Shown piece by piece: positions 1 to 8,232 of a stretch of 8,622 nucleotides of DNA. The position numbers were made by a program, and so were the translations under genes. Location: assembly GCA_038253125.1 (NCBI GenBank), contig JBBSHM010000106.1:1-8622 (forward strand), given 5' to 3'. The notes beneath the pieces were generated by a model. The model saw only the letters and a list, made by a program, of their open reading frames with translations. It made no database searches and had not been told where the DNA came from. Every line of letters starts with the position of its first letter. Positions within the stretch are counted from its first letter, which is position 1. Origin of the DNA: JAUJNH01 sp038253125 (lineage in GTDB: Bacteria; Actinomycetota; Acidimicrobiia; Acidimicrobiales; JAUJNH01).

Positions 1-61
1 ACTCATTCAGCCGGTCCGTCCGCTTGTACCCCCGCGACCCCGCCCCATCCGCCCTGGCCAC
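1..61 (-). CDS. rbfA: RbfA, 30S ribosome-binding factor (5' end only)
   Basis: Only the first 20 codons lie in the window; the gene continues past the left edge. From a GTG at 61-59 the reading is MARADGAGSRGYKRTDRLNE. The Y-x-R-T-x-R-(L/V)-N-E segment is the typical start of RbfA, the cold-shock KH-fold protein that binds 16S helix 1 during 30S maturation. The place after infB and the DUF503 gene is where rbfA normally sits, which strengthens an otherwise short match. No Shine-Dalgarno is visible before the GTG. A TACGAT -10-like hexamer ends 8 nt upstream of it, so a leaderless mRNA is plausible. An in-frame TTG three codons upstream (70-68) is a weaker alternative start. The identity is fairly sure from context plus motif; the start is inferred. 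Confidence 0.72.
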   Translation of the reverse strand, partial: MARADGAGSRGYKRTDRLNE

Positions 62-69
62 ATCTGACA

Positions 70-75
70 ATCGTA
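70..75 (-). promoter_or_regulatory. Candidate -10 element for leaderless rbfA
   Basis: TACGAT on the minus strand fits the actinobacterial TANNNT -10 consensus. Eight bases separate it from the GTG of rbfA, so transcription could begin at or very near the start codon. No convincing -35 hexamer is seen. This is inference from one hexamer, but the absent Shine-Dalgarno and the 216-bp gap to the gene upstream agree with it. Confidence 0.33.
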
Positions 76-125
76 GGCGGTCCCGTGGTTCACAGAGCCG
101 GTGCCGGGCTTTTCGGGGGGGAGTT

Positions 126-155
126 CGAGGGGGCGCAGCTTGCGGAGCCCCCTCG
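126..155. repeat. Perfect 9-bp inverted repeat (hairpin) between ylxP and rbfA
   Basis: CGAGGGGGC at 126-134 is exactly complementary to GCCCCCTCG at 147-155, with a 12-nt loop that can pair two further bases. It lies about 120 nt downstream of the DUF503 stop in the direction of transcription. No T-tract follows on either strand, so it is not a classical intrinsic terminator. It could be a U-less actinobacterial terminator, an mRNA-stabilising structure or a REP-like dispersed palindrome. A second small hairpin (CGGCC/GGCCG, loop of 3) sits at 206-218. Confidence 0.5.
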
Positions 156-277
156 TCAGGCGGCGAAGAGGCGAGCTTGCTCGTCCGCCGTGACAAGCAT
201 CCAGCCGGCCGAAGGCCGTCGACCAGACCCGACCGAACGGAGCCGAGCGCAGCGAGGCGAGTGAGCGTCGGCGGGCG

Positions 278-562
278 TCAGCCCGTCCACTCGCGCTCGG
301 TTGTGATGACCTCGATCTCGGGGAAGCTCCAGACGAAGCGCTCGACCTCGTCGAGCACCTCGGTGACGTGGCCGGCGGTGCCGGCCACCGCCGCGAACCC
401 GAGCAGTGCCCGTTGGCGGAGGTCGTGGTGGCCGACCTCGGCCGAGGCGACGTGGTAGCGGTTGCGGGCGCCGTCGAGCAGGCTGCGGAGCACGGCCCGC
501 TTGTCCTTGAGCGACGTCGAGTGAGGAAGCCGGAGGTCGACCTCGAGGGCGGCGGCGTGCAT
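278..562 (-). CDS. ylxP: DUF503 family protein (YlxP-like)
   Basis: This 94-residue protein begins MHAAALEVDLRLPHSTSLKD. The hydrophobic first strand, the S-L-K-x-K-R-x-V-L-R-S-L block (about residues 16-27), the A-E-V-G-x-x-D segment (about 39-45) and the conserved FV...FPE...E-R-E end match the small DUF503/YlxP family in order and length. Family members are compact alpha-beta proteins encoded beside infB and rbfA in Gram-positive bacteria. The biochemical role is not settled; a link to ribosome assembly or translation is inferred from location. The ATG at 562 is chosen because the protein then starts exactly at the conserved first strand, and no other start lies between it and the region overlapping infB. 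The Shine-Dalgarno is poor: a GGAGG lies 34 nt upstream, too far away. infB ends 41 bp upstream, so translation may depend on coupling to it. Confidence 0.88.
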   Translation of the reverse strand: MHAAALEVDLRLPHSTSLKDKRAVLRSLLDGARNRYHVASAEVGHHDLRQRALLGFAAVAGTAGHVTEVLDEVERFVWSFPEIEVITTEREWTG

Positions 563-603
563 CGCGTCAGCGTGGCCCGGCGGACACGGTCGCCGCCTCC
601 CGC

Positions 604-3579
<2,976 letters not shown>

Positions 3580-3688
3580 GTCCTGCCTTCACCTCTTCTG
3601 GGTCTTCGTGGATGCGCTGGTCAGCCAGTCACGGCGTGTCCTGCTCGGTGCATGGGAGCCCCCCGGTGGTTCCTGTGGGCGTGCAGCG

Positions 3689-3931
3689 TCACAGTCTCGC
3701 ACGTTCGCAGAGGTAGTCGCGGAGGCGTGCGGTTGCATCCCCCGAAAGATCGGCGTGCAGCGCCCGTCCGAGGGCCTTGCGACGCACCGCCAGGTCGAGG
3801 CAGACGTGGAGCGACGCCGTGCACAGCCACGCCCCCCGGCCCGGCAGCGCCCGGCCCACGGCCAGCTGGCCGCCGTCGGCCCGGGTGATGCGCACCAGCT
3901 CGACCTGGTCCCGGCGGGCCCGGCAGCCCAC
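3689..3931 (-). CDS. ylxR: YlxR family RNA-binding protein (5' end uncertain)
   Basis: YlxR is a small nucleic-acid-binding protein usually encoded between nusA and infB. The visible product is 80 residues from a GTG at 3931. Family hallmarks are the V-G-C-R-x-R-R-x-x-x-E-L-V-R-I segment at the start, PGRGAWLC at residues 30-37, and the basic RRKALGRAL helix (50-58). The same frame upstream of the GTG reads Q-R-T-C, giving the full conserved RTCVGCR motif. The GTG is therefore inside the motif, and the true start should be further left in the protein. No ATG, GTG or TTG exists in that frame across the nusA 3' end. An ATG at 3983-3981 in a neighbouring frame reads MPPPTRGRARRPA and would need a one-base shift to join. 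Identity is sure; the start is not. The gene lies 20 bp past the nusA stop if GTG is used. Confidence 0.85.
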   Translation of the reverse strand: MGCRARRDQVELVRITRADGGQLAVGRALPGRGAWLCTASLHVCLDLAVRRKALGRALHADLSGDATARLRDYLCERARL

Positions 3932-3951
3932 GCAGGTCCGCTGCGGCTGGC

Positions 3952-5217
3952 CTACGAGCCCGACCCCTGGTCGGGGGCGGCATGGTCGGGGACCCCGGCC
4001 TCTTCGGCCGCGTTGGCGATGTCCGGGGCTGAGCCGGCAACAGACCCGGGCTCGTGGGCTCCGGCGGTGTCGATCTCAGCGGTAGCCGCGGTCTCCGCCG
4101 CCTCACCGGGGCCGGCGTAGTACTGCTCCATCGACATGGCCTCGCCGCCGTCGGCGGGCACCCACACCATCTCGCCGCCCTCGCGCTCGACCCACTCGCC
4201 CTCGGCGTAGCCGGCCTCCTCCTCGGCCAGCTGGGCCTCAGACTTGATCTGGATCTCCCAGCCGGTCAGGCGGCCGGCCAGGCGGGCGTTCTGGCCCTCA
4301 CGGCCGATGGCCAGCGACAGCTGGTAGTCGTTGACGATCACGGTGGCCACGCCCAGCTCGTCGTCGAGGCGGACCTCCTTGACCTTCGCCGGCTGGAGGG
4401 CCCTCATGACGAACTCGCCGGGGTCGTCGCTGAAGGGGACGATGTCCACCTTCTCGCCCCGCAGCTCGTTGGTGACCATGCGGACGCGAGCGCCGCGGGC
4501 ACCGACGCAGGAGCCGACCGGGTCGACGTTCTGGTCGTTCGAGTAGACGGCGATCTTGGTGCGGTGCCCCGGTTCGCGGGCGCAGGCCCGGATCTCGACG
4601 ATGCCGTTGGCGATCTCTGGCACCTCCAGCTCAAAGAGGCGCAGGATCAGCCCGGGGTGGGTGCGGCTCACCACGATCTGCGGCCCCTTGGTCGTCTTGC
4701 GCACCTCGACGATGTAGGCCTTCAGCCTGGCGTTGCGCTCGAACCGCTCGTGCGGCACCTGCTCGGCCGAGGGCAGCAGCGCCTCGACCTTGCCGAGGTC
4801 GAGGAGGGTGAAGCGCTGGTCGACCTGCTGCACGATCCCGGTGACGATCGAGCCCTCCCGGCCGGCGTAGTCCTCGTACTTCTGGTCGCGCTCGACCTCG
4901 CGGATGCGCTGGCTCATCACCTGTTTGACGGTCTGGGCCATGACCCGCTGCATGAAGGTCTCGTTCGGGGTGTCGTCCCACTCCCGCAGGACGTTGAAGT
5001 CCTCGTCGAGCTCCTGGGCGATGATCCGGATCTCGAAGGTGTCGGGGTAGATCTCGACGCGGGCGAACTCCTCGGCCTCGGGCAGCCGCTTGTAGGCGGC
5101 CAGCATGGCCTGGGCGAGCGCCTCGAGGAGCGTGTCGGTGGAGATGCTCTTGGCCTGGGCCACCGCCTCGAGGGCCTGGCGGATCTCGTCGCTGCCGCTC
5201 GCGTCCTTGGGCTTCAC
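3952..5217 (-). CDS. nusA: Transcription termination/antitermination factor NusA
   Basis: This 421-residue RNA polymerase-associated factor controls pausing, termination and antitermination. The N-terminal RNAP-binding domain spans about 10-118 (IRQALEAVAQAKSIS through YEDYAGR). An S1 domain follows at about 121-186 (EGSIVTGIVQQVDQ), then KH1 with DPVGSCVGARGARVR (232-246) and KH2 with SLAIGREGQNARLAGRLTGW (301-320). A low-complexity acidic/Ala-rich tail covers about 345-421. It lacks the C-terminal AR repeats of proteobacterial NusA, as expected outside that group. The GTG at 5217 is chosen because it overlaps the rimP TGA by 4 bp (GTGA), GAAGGTG lies 6 nt upstream, and the frame further upstream is just rimP read in the wrong frame. 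The overlap indicates translational coupling to rimP. Confidence 0.97.
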   Translation of the reverse strand: MKPKDASGSDEIRQALEAVAQAKSISTDTLLEALAQAMLAAYKRLPEAEEFARVEIYPDTFEIRIIAQELDEDFNVLREWDDTPNETFMQRVMAQTVKQVMSQRIREVERDQKYEDYAGREGSIVTGIVQQVDQRFTLLDLGKVEALLPSAEQVPHERFERNARLKAYIVEVRKTTKGPQIVVSRTHPGLILRLFELEVPEIANGIVEIRACAREPGHRTKIAVYSNDQNVDPVGSCVGARGARVRMVTNELRGEKVDIVPFSDDPGEFVMRALQPAKVKEVRLDDELGVATVIVNDYQLSLAIGREGQNARLAGRLTGWEIQIKSEAQLAEEEAGYAEGEWVEREGGEMVWVPADGGEAMSMEQYYAGPGEAAETAATAEIDTAGAHEPGSVAGSAPDIANAAEEAGVPDHAAPDQGSGS

Positions 5218-5720
5218 GGTTGCACCTTCGCCTTCTTCTGGGTCTTGGGGGGCCTTCCGCCGGGCTTGGGAGCCGGTCCCCACTCGAACACGGTCATGGC
5301 CAGCTCGACGTCGCGGTAGAGAACCCGCCGGTCGCCCGCTGTGAACCCCTCGGCGTCGGCGTGCTCCAGGGTGACCCGGAAGCGCCGGTCGGCATCGGCG
5401 GCGGCGGCGGCGGTCAGCTTCACGTTCACCGGGGTGCCGAGGAAGCGGCGGTAGTGGGCGGGTGACTTGAGCTGGCGCTCGAGACCGGGGCTCGACACCT
5501 CGAGGGTGTAGCGGCCGGGCAGCGGATCGGGCTCGGCGGCGTCGAGGGCGGCCGACAGGACCGGCGAGAGGGTGGCGAGGGTGTTGAGGTCGACGCCGCC
5601 GTCGCGGTCGATGAGGACGCGCAGGAGCCCCGGTGCCCAGGTCACGTCGTACAGCTCGCAGCCCGCTGCGTCGACGTGGGCGCGCAGCAGTGCAGCGGCC
5701 ACCTCGGCCGGTCCGCTCAC
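5214..5720 (-). CDS. rimP: Ribosome maturation factor RimP
   Basis: RimP helps early 30S assembly, around S12/S19 incorporation. The 168-residue product has the family's N-terminal alpha-beta domain with CELYDVTWAPG...LRVLIDRDGGVDL (about 21-45) and the signature YTLEVSSPGLERQL (71-84). A C-terminal SH3-like beta domain (about 88-148) and a Lys-rich tail ending KTQKKAKVQP complete it. The GTG at 5720 is preferred because GAGGGGGG (5728-5735) sits 7 nt upstream and the protein then starts close to the first family helix. A GTG at 5765 would add 15 poorly conserved residues and is the alternative. The stop overlaps the nusA start, and the Lys-rich codons supply the nusA ribosome-binding site. 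Confidence 0.95.
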   Translation of the reverse strand: MSGPAEVAAALLRAHVDAAGCELYDVTWAPGLLRVLIDRDGGVDLNTLATLSPVLSAALDAAEPDPLPGRYTLEVSSPGLERQLKSPAHYRRFLGTPVNVKLTAAAAADADRRFRVTLEHADAEGFTAGDRRVLYRDVELAMTVFEWGPAPKPGGRPPKTQKKAKVQP

Positions 5721-5764
5721 CGCTGCACCCCCCTCGTCTTCTGGTCGTCCCTCCACGTGCCCCA

Positions 5765-5779
5765 CCCGCTTCCGGCGGG
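5765..5779. repeat. Short hairpin in the proS-rimP gap
   Basis: CCCGC at 5765-5769 pairs with GCGGG at 5775-5779 around a 5-nt loop. It lies about 40 nt past the proS stop and 45 nt before the rimP start. No U-tract follows. It could be a weak proS terminator or a leader structure for rimP; either role is speculative. Confidence 0.3.
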
Positions 5780-5789
5780 AGGTCGACCG

Positions 5790-5798
5790 AAGGTACCA
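5790..5798 (-). promoter_or_regulatory. Candidate extended -10 promoter of the rimP-nusA-infB operon
   Basis: The minus strand reads TGGTACCTT, a TGN extension joined to TACCTT (TANNNT). It sits 69 bp before the rimP GTG in the 99-bp gap after proS. No -35 hexamer is clear, which suits an extended -10 promoter. Downstream, a short hairpin (CCCGC/GCGGG, 5765-5779) would lie in the 5' leader. The call rests on one motif in a suitable place. Confidence 0.35.
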
Positions 5799-5819
5799 GA
5801 CCCGCCCGCGGCCCCCGGC

Positions 5820-7217
5820 TCAGTAGGCGCGGGCCAGGAAGGCCACGAGGTCCGGCTCGTCGCTGGCCAAGGGGATGCCGCCGTCTTCGCGTTGCAGGCA
5901 TCGGACGGTGACGCCGCCGGCGAGTGGCTGCTCGCGAACGACGTCCCACGGCACTCGGGCCACGCCGCTGCGGGCGGCCTCGAGCGCCTCGTCGAGGGTG
6001 GACGCCTCAACCGTCAGCTGCTCGCGTCGGAGGGTGGCCTCGGTGACCAGGTCCTGCTCAGCCAGCTCGAGGGCGACGGTGACGGCGTCGACCACGTTGG
6101 GCAGCGCCACCTGCTCCACCACCCGCCCCACCCGGCGCTTCACCGTCACCAGCCCCTCGGCCAGGTCACGAATCCCCACCTCGACCCGCACGGGCACGCC
6201 CTTCAGCTCCCAGTCGGTGGCCCGGCGCCCGAACGAGGTGGCCACCTTGTCGTCGAGCTCGACCCGTACGCCGGCGGCGGTCAGGGCGGCGGCGACGTCG
6301 CGGGCGGCACCGGCCACGTCGCCCTCGTCGCGCACCACCAGCACGACGGCCTGGGCCGGCGCCACCAGCGGTGGCAGCCGCAGCCCGGCGTCGTCGCCAT
6401 GGCACATGATGAGGGCACCAAGCAGGCGGGTGGAGACGCCCCACGACGTCTGCCACACGTGCTCGGCCGCTCCACCGTCGGCCGATTGGAACGTGATGCC
6501 GAAGGCCTTGGAGAAGTTCTGGCCCAGCTCGTGGCTGGTCCCCATCTGCAGCGCCTTGCCGTCGACCATGATGCCCTCGCAGGTGTAGGTGGCCTCGGCG
6601 CCAGCGAACTTCTCGTCGTCGGGCTTGCGGCCCACCAGGATCGGCACCCCGAGGACGCTGTACATGGTGTCGACGTACACGTCGCACAGGATGCGCAGGG
6701 CGTACTCCTGGGCCTCCTGGCGGGTGGCGTGGCAGGTGTGGCCCTCCTGCCACAGGAACTCCGAGGTGCGCAGGAACAGGCGGGGGCGCAGCTCCCAGCG
6801 CACCACGTTGGCCCACTGGTTGATGAGCAGCGGCAGGTCGCGGTGGCTCTGAACCCATTTGGCGAACATGTGGTTGATGATCGTCTCCGAGGTCGGCCGC
6901 ACCACGACCGGCTCGGCCAGCTCCTGGCCCCCGGCGTGGGTCACCACGGCCAGCTCGGGGCTGAACCCCTCGACGTGCTCGGCCTCCTTCTCCAGGAACG
7001 ACTGGGGGATGAACAGCGGGAAGTAGGCGTTCTTGGCGCCGGCGGCCTTGATGCGGCGGTCGAGCTCGGCCTGGAGCAGCTCCCAGATGGCGTAGCCCCA
7101 CGGCTTGATGACCATCGTGCCCCGCACCGGGCCGCTCTCGGCCAGGTCGGCCTTGGCCACCACGTCCTGGTACCAGCGAGGGAAGTCCTCGGCCTGCGAG
7201 GTCAGCACCTTGGCCAT
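5820..7217 (-). CDS. proS: Prolyl-tRNA synthetase, type 3 (archaeal/eukaryote-like)
   Basis: This class II synthetase attaches proline to tRNA-Pro. Its 465 residues match the short type-3 form, which has no editing insertion between motifs 2 and 3. Visible motifs are RGTMVIKPWGYAIWE (32-46, motif 1 region), RPTSET (107-112), motif 2 RWELRPRLFLRTSEFLWQEG (140-159), GTSHELGQNFSKAFG (226-240) and motif 3 STRLLGALIMCHGDDAGLRLPP (262-283). An anticodon-binding domain (about 288-375) and a C-terminal domain ending in the family's terminal Tyr (LARAY) follow. The C-terminal domain has a single Cys (440), so the four-Cys zinc site known in Thermus ProRS seems absent. The ATG at 7217 is chosen over upstream starts because MAKVLTSQAEDFPRWY is the usual N-terminus; AGGGTGG lies about 10 nt upstream. 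The gene probably forms its own unit. Confidence 0.97.
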   Translation of the reverse strand: MAKVLTSQAEDFPRWYQDVVAKADLAESGPVRGTMVIKPWGYAIWELLQAELDRRIKAAGAKNAYFPLFIPQSFLEKEAEHVEGFSPELAVVTHAGGQELAEPVVVRPTSETIINHMFAKWVQSHRDLPLLINQWANVVRWELRPRLFLRTSEFLWQEGHTCHATRQEAQEYALRILCDVYVDTMYSVLGVPILVGRKPDDEKFAGAEATYTCEGIMVDGKALQMGTSHELGQNFSKAFGITFQSADGGAAEHVWQTSWGVSTRLLGALIMCHGDDAGLRLPPLVAPAQAVVLVVRDEGDVAGAARDVAAALTAAGVRVELDDKVATSFGRRATDWELKGVPVRVEVGIRDLAEGLVTVKRRVGRVVEQVALPNVVDAVTVALELAEQDLVTEATLRREQLTVEASTLDEALEAARSGVARVPWDVVREQPLAGGVTVRCLQREDGGIPLASDEPDLVAFLARAY

Positions 7218-7227
7218 GACGGCGCCC

Positions 7228-7233
7228 ACCCTA
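7228..7233 (-). promoter_or_regulatory. Candidate -10 element or weak RBS of proS
   Basis: TAGGGT on the minus strand fits TANNNT and ends 10 nt before the proS ATG, which would give a very short or absent leader. The same bases, read as AGGGTGG, could instead be a weak Shine-Dalgarno on a longer transcript. The sequence cannot decide between these. Confidence 0.25.
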
Positions 7234-7246
7234 ACGGCCACCCGCA

Positions 7247-7271
7247 GCGCCACCCCTCGACAAGGTGGCGC
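7247..7271. repeat. 8-bp stem hairpin upstream of proS
   Basis: GCGCCACC (7247-7254) is exactly complementary to GGTGGCGC (7264-7271) across a 9-nt loop. A third copy, CGCCACC at 7292-7298, could pair with 7264-7270 instead, so two mutually exclusive hairpins are possible. Roles to consider are a terminator of the hypothetical gene upstream or a leader structure of proS. No T-tract follows. Confidence 0.45.
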
Positions 7272-7337
7272 GCCAGAACCCCCCGCCCCAACGCCACCTA
7301 CTGGCGCGCCAGTACGCCCGCCCATCGGGCGCGCCAG
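7266..7337. repeat. Cluster of three GGCGCGCCAG palindromic motifs
   Basis: GGCGCGCC occurs three times within about 70 bp: in TGGCGCGCCA (7266-7275), in the perfect 16-bp palindrome TACTGGCGCGCCAGTA (7299-7314), and in GGCGCGCCAG (7328-7337). Each is followed by AG and A or T. Centre spacings are 36 and 25 bp. The array lies in the 147-bp spacer before proS. It may be a set of operator sites for a dimeric repressor, a methylase target cluster or a decaying dispersed repeat. Confidence 0.6.
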
Positions 7338-7364
7338 AAGACCCGGCCGACTGGAGCGCGGCGT

Positions 7365-7829
7365 CTAGCCGGCGAGGAGGAGGTCGCCGGCGCCTCCACA
7401 CCTTCGTCTCCGAAACGAGGCTGACCAGAGGCAGCGGCCCTCAAGCTGACCGGCGCTCGGCCTCCGGGCGGGCGTGGTCAGGCCAGCAGGCCGGCTTGCT
7501 GAAGTGAGGAACCCCACGCGTTCGGTGGCGGCGTTGAAGCCCTTCTTCGCCTTCTGGGCGCCCAATATCCCGCCCGACCAGCCACTGCCCTGCTTCTCGA
7601 TCCGCAGCAACGACACCCCGGGGCCGCCGTCGAACACCGAGAGCTTGAGGATGCTGCGTTCAGCGAACCCACCGGCCAGCGCCCGGTTCGTCGACGATCC
7701 CTTCTCGGCGATGCAGGACCACTCGGTCTGGGCCGTGGTGCGAAACCCGCCGGCAGCCAGCGCCTGCTGGGCGAAGCCCAGAGCATCGGCAGGCATGCTC
7801 GTCACCCGGAACTCAACGAGATCGGCCAT
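7365..7829 (-). CDS. Hypothetical protein, unrecognised small alpha-beta protein
   Basis: The product is 154 residues with no signal peptide or membrane segment. I do not recognise a named family. Residues 1-106 look like a real compact domain: MADLVEFRVTSMPADALGF, an EWSCIAEKGS segment (36-45), LKLSVFDGG (61-69), LLRIEKQGSGWSGGILGAQK (74-93). The alternation of short strands and a Gly-rich turn resembles small uncharacterised actinobacterial proteins with an EKGS...SGW.GG.LG pattern, but that is an impression only. The tail from about 112 (rich in Arg, Pro, Ser, Cys) looks like translated spacer and may reflect a lost stop. The ATG at 7829 has no Shine-Dalgarno but follows a TATCCT box by 9 nt, fitting a leaderless start. 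It is divergent from the glycine-zipper gene, 107 bp away. Confidence 0.6.
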   Translation of the reverse strand: MADLVEFRVTSMPADALGFAQQALAAGGFRTTAQTEWSCIAEKGSSTNRALAGGFAERSILKLSVFDGGPGVSLLRIEKQGSGWSGGILGAQKAKKGFNAATERVGFLTSASRPAGLTTPARRPSAGQLEGRCLWSASFRRRRCGGAGDLLLAG

Positions 7830-7838
7830 GGTGCGGGC

Positions 7839-7844
7839 AGGATA
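7839..7844 (-). promoter_or_regulatory. Candidate -10 element for the leaderless hypothetical gene
   Basis: TATCCT on the minus strand matches TANNNT and ends 9 nt before the ATG at 7829, which has no Shine-Dalgarno. The spacing would place the transcription start within a base or two of the ATG. No -35 is obvious. Confidence 0.4.
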
Positions 7845-7923
7845 CCGGGTTGCCAGCCAGCCCCGAGGGCACTGCCCGGCGAACGTGCTGAGGATCTGGC
7901 ACCCTCGACCCAGAACAGCGACC

Positions 7924-7930
7924 GGAGGAG
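7924..7930 (+). promoter_or_regulatory. Ribosome-binding site of the glycine-zipper gene
   Basis: GGAGGAG lies 6 nt before the GTG at 7937. It is the strongest Shine-Dalgarno in the window and decides the GTG start. No convincing promoter was found between it and the divergent gene. Confidence 0.7.
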
Positions 7931-7936
7931 CGACGG

Positions 7937-8224
7937 GTGGACGACAGCGAGAAGGAGCAGATCTCCAAGACGGCGGGGGTGGGAGCGGGGATGCTGGGCG
8001 GCGCCAAGATCGGCCAGGTCGTCCTGCCGATCCCGGTCGTGGGGTCCTTCGCCGGTGCGGTGCTGGGAGGGGTGGTCGGCAGCGAGGTGGGCAAGCGGAT
8101 CGGCACGGCCCTCATCAACGGGGTCACCGCCTTCGTCGACACCCTGAGGGACGGCGGCCCGCCGCCGCCGGCCGTGCCCCCGGCCGCCCCGAGCGAGGAC
8201 CAGGTCCCGGCCTCACCCTCCTAG
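7937..8224 (+). CDS. Small protein with two glycine zippers (2TM-like hairpin)
   Basis: The product is 95 residues. A charged N-terminus (MDDSEKEQISK) precedes two glycine-repeat segments. Glycines fall every fourth residue at 14, 18, 22, 26, then, after a LPIPVV turn (30-35), at 36, 40, 44, 48, 52 and 56. This GxxxG periodicity is the glycine-zipper signature of tightly packed membrane helices, and the Pro-Ile-Pro turn suggests an antiparallel hairpin. Charged residues (K24, E50, K53, R54) are tolerated near the ends. Residues 73-95 form a Pro/Ala-rich soluble tail. There is no signal peptide. The role is unknown: membrane-associated or pore-like assembly is inferred from the pattern only. 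The GTG start has a strong GGAGGAG. The gene converges on ispG with 8 bp between stops and is the only plus-strand gene here. Confidence 0.75.
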   Translation: MDDSEKEQISKTAGVGAGMLGGAKIGQVVLPIPVVGSFAGAVLGGVVGSEVGKRIGTALINGVTAFVDTLRDGGPPPPAVPPAAPSEDQVPASPS

Positions 8225-8232
8225 CGATCGAC

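Larger units (their letters stand above)
62..277. other. Non-coding spacer between ylxP and rbfA
   Basis: No gene is supportable here. An open frame on the plus strand crosses the spacer but continues antisense through the DUF503 gene and has no recognisable protein. The spacer holds the 126-155 hairpin, the 206-218 mini-hairpin, a GAGCGCAGCGAGGCGAG purine-rich repeat-like stretch at about 244-262, and the candidate rbfA -10 element at 70-75. Confidence 0.6.

Noticed and set aside
24..458. Plus-strand open frame across the ylxP-rbfA spacer
   Set aside because: It overlaps the rbfA start and most of ylxP in antisense, and its product is Arg/Ser-rich without a domain.
3621..4106. 161-codon minus-strand frame starting inside nusA
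   Set aside because: It is offset by one base from ylxR and Pro/Arg-rich throughout. It is of interest only as the possible source of the ylxR start, not as a gene.
4054..5319. A 421-codon plus-strand open frame
   Set aside because: It mirrors nusA in length and position and has the Leu/Asp/Val-rich composition typical of an antisense frame.
5218..5949. Upstream extension of the nusA frame
   Set aside because: The added 244 residues are Arg-rich translation of rimP and proS in the wrong frame; the GTG at 5217 matches the NusA N-terminus.
7218..7325. Longer proS start at 7325
   Set aside because: The 36 extra residues are encoded by the palindrome-rich spacer and are not ProRS-like.
7218..7364. 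T-box riboswitch controlling proS
   Set aside because: AGGGTGG before the ATG recalls part of the T-box consensus, but the rest (ACCGCG) is missing and there is no room for a full Stem I with specifier loop.
5676..7424. A 582-codon plus-strand open frame
   Set aside because: It is antisense to proS and part of rimP, with no recognisable motif and no ribosome-binding site; a GC shadow.
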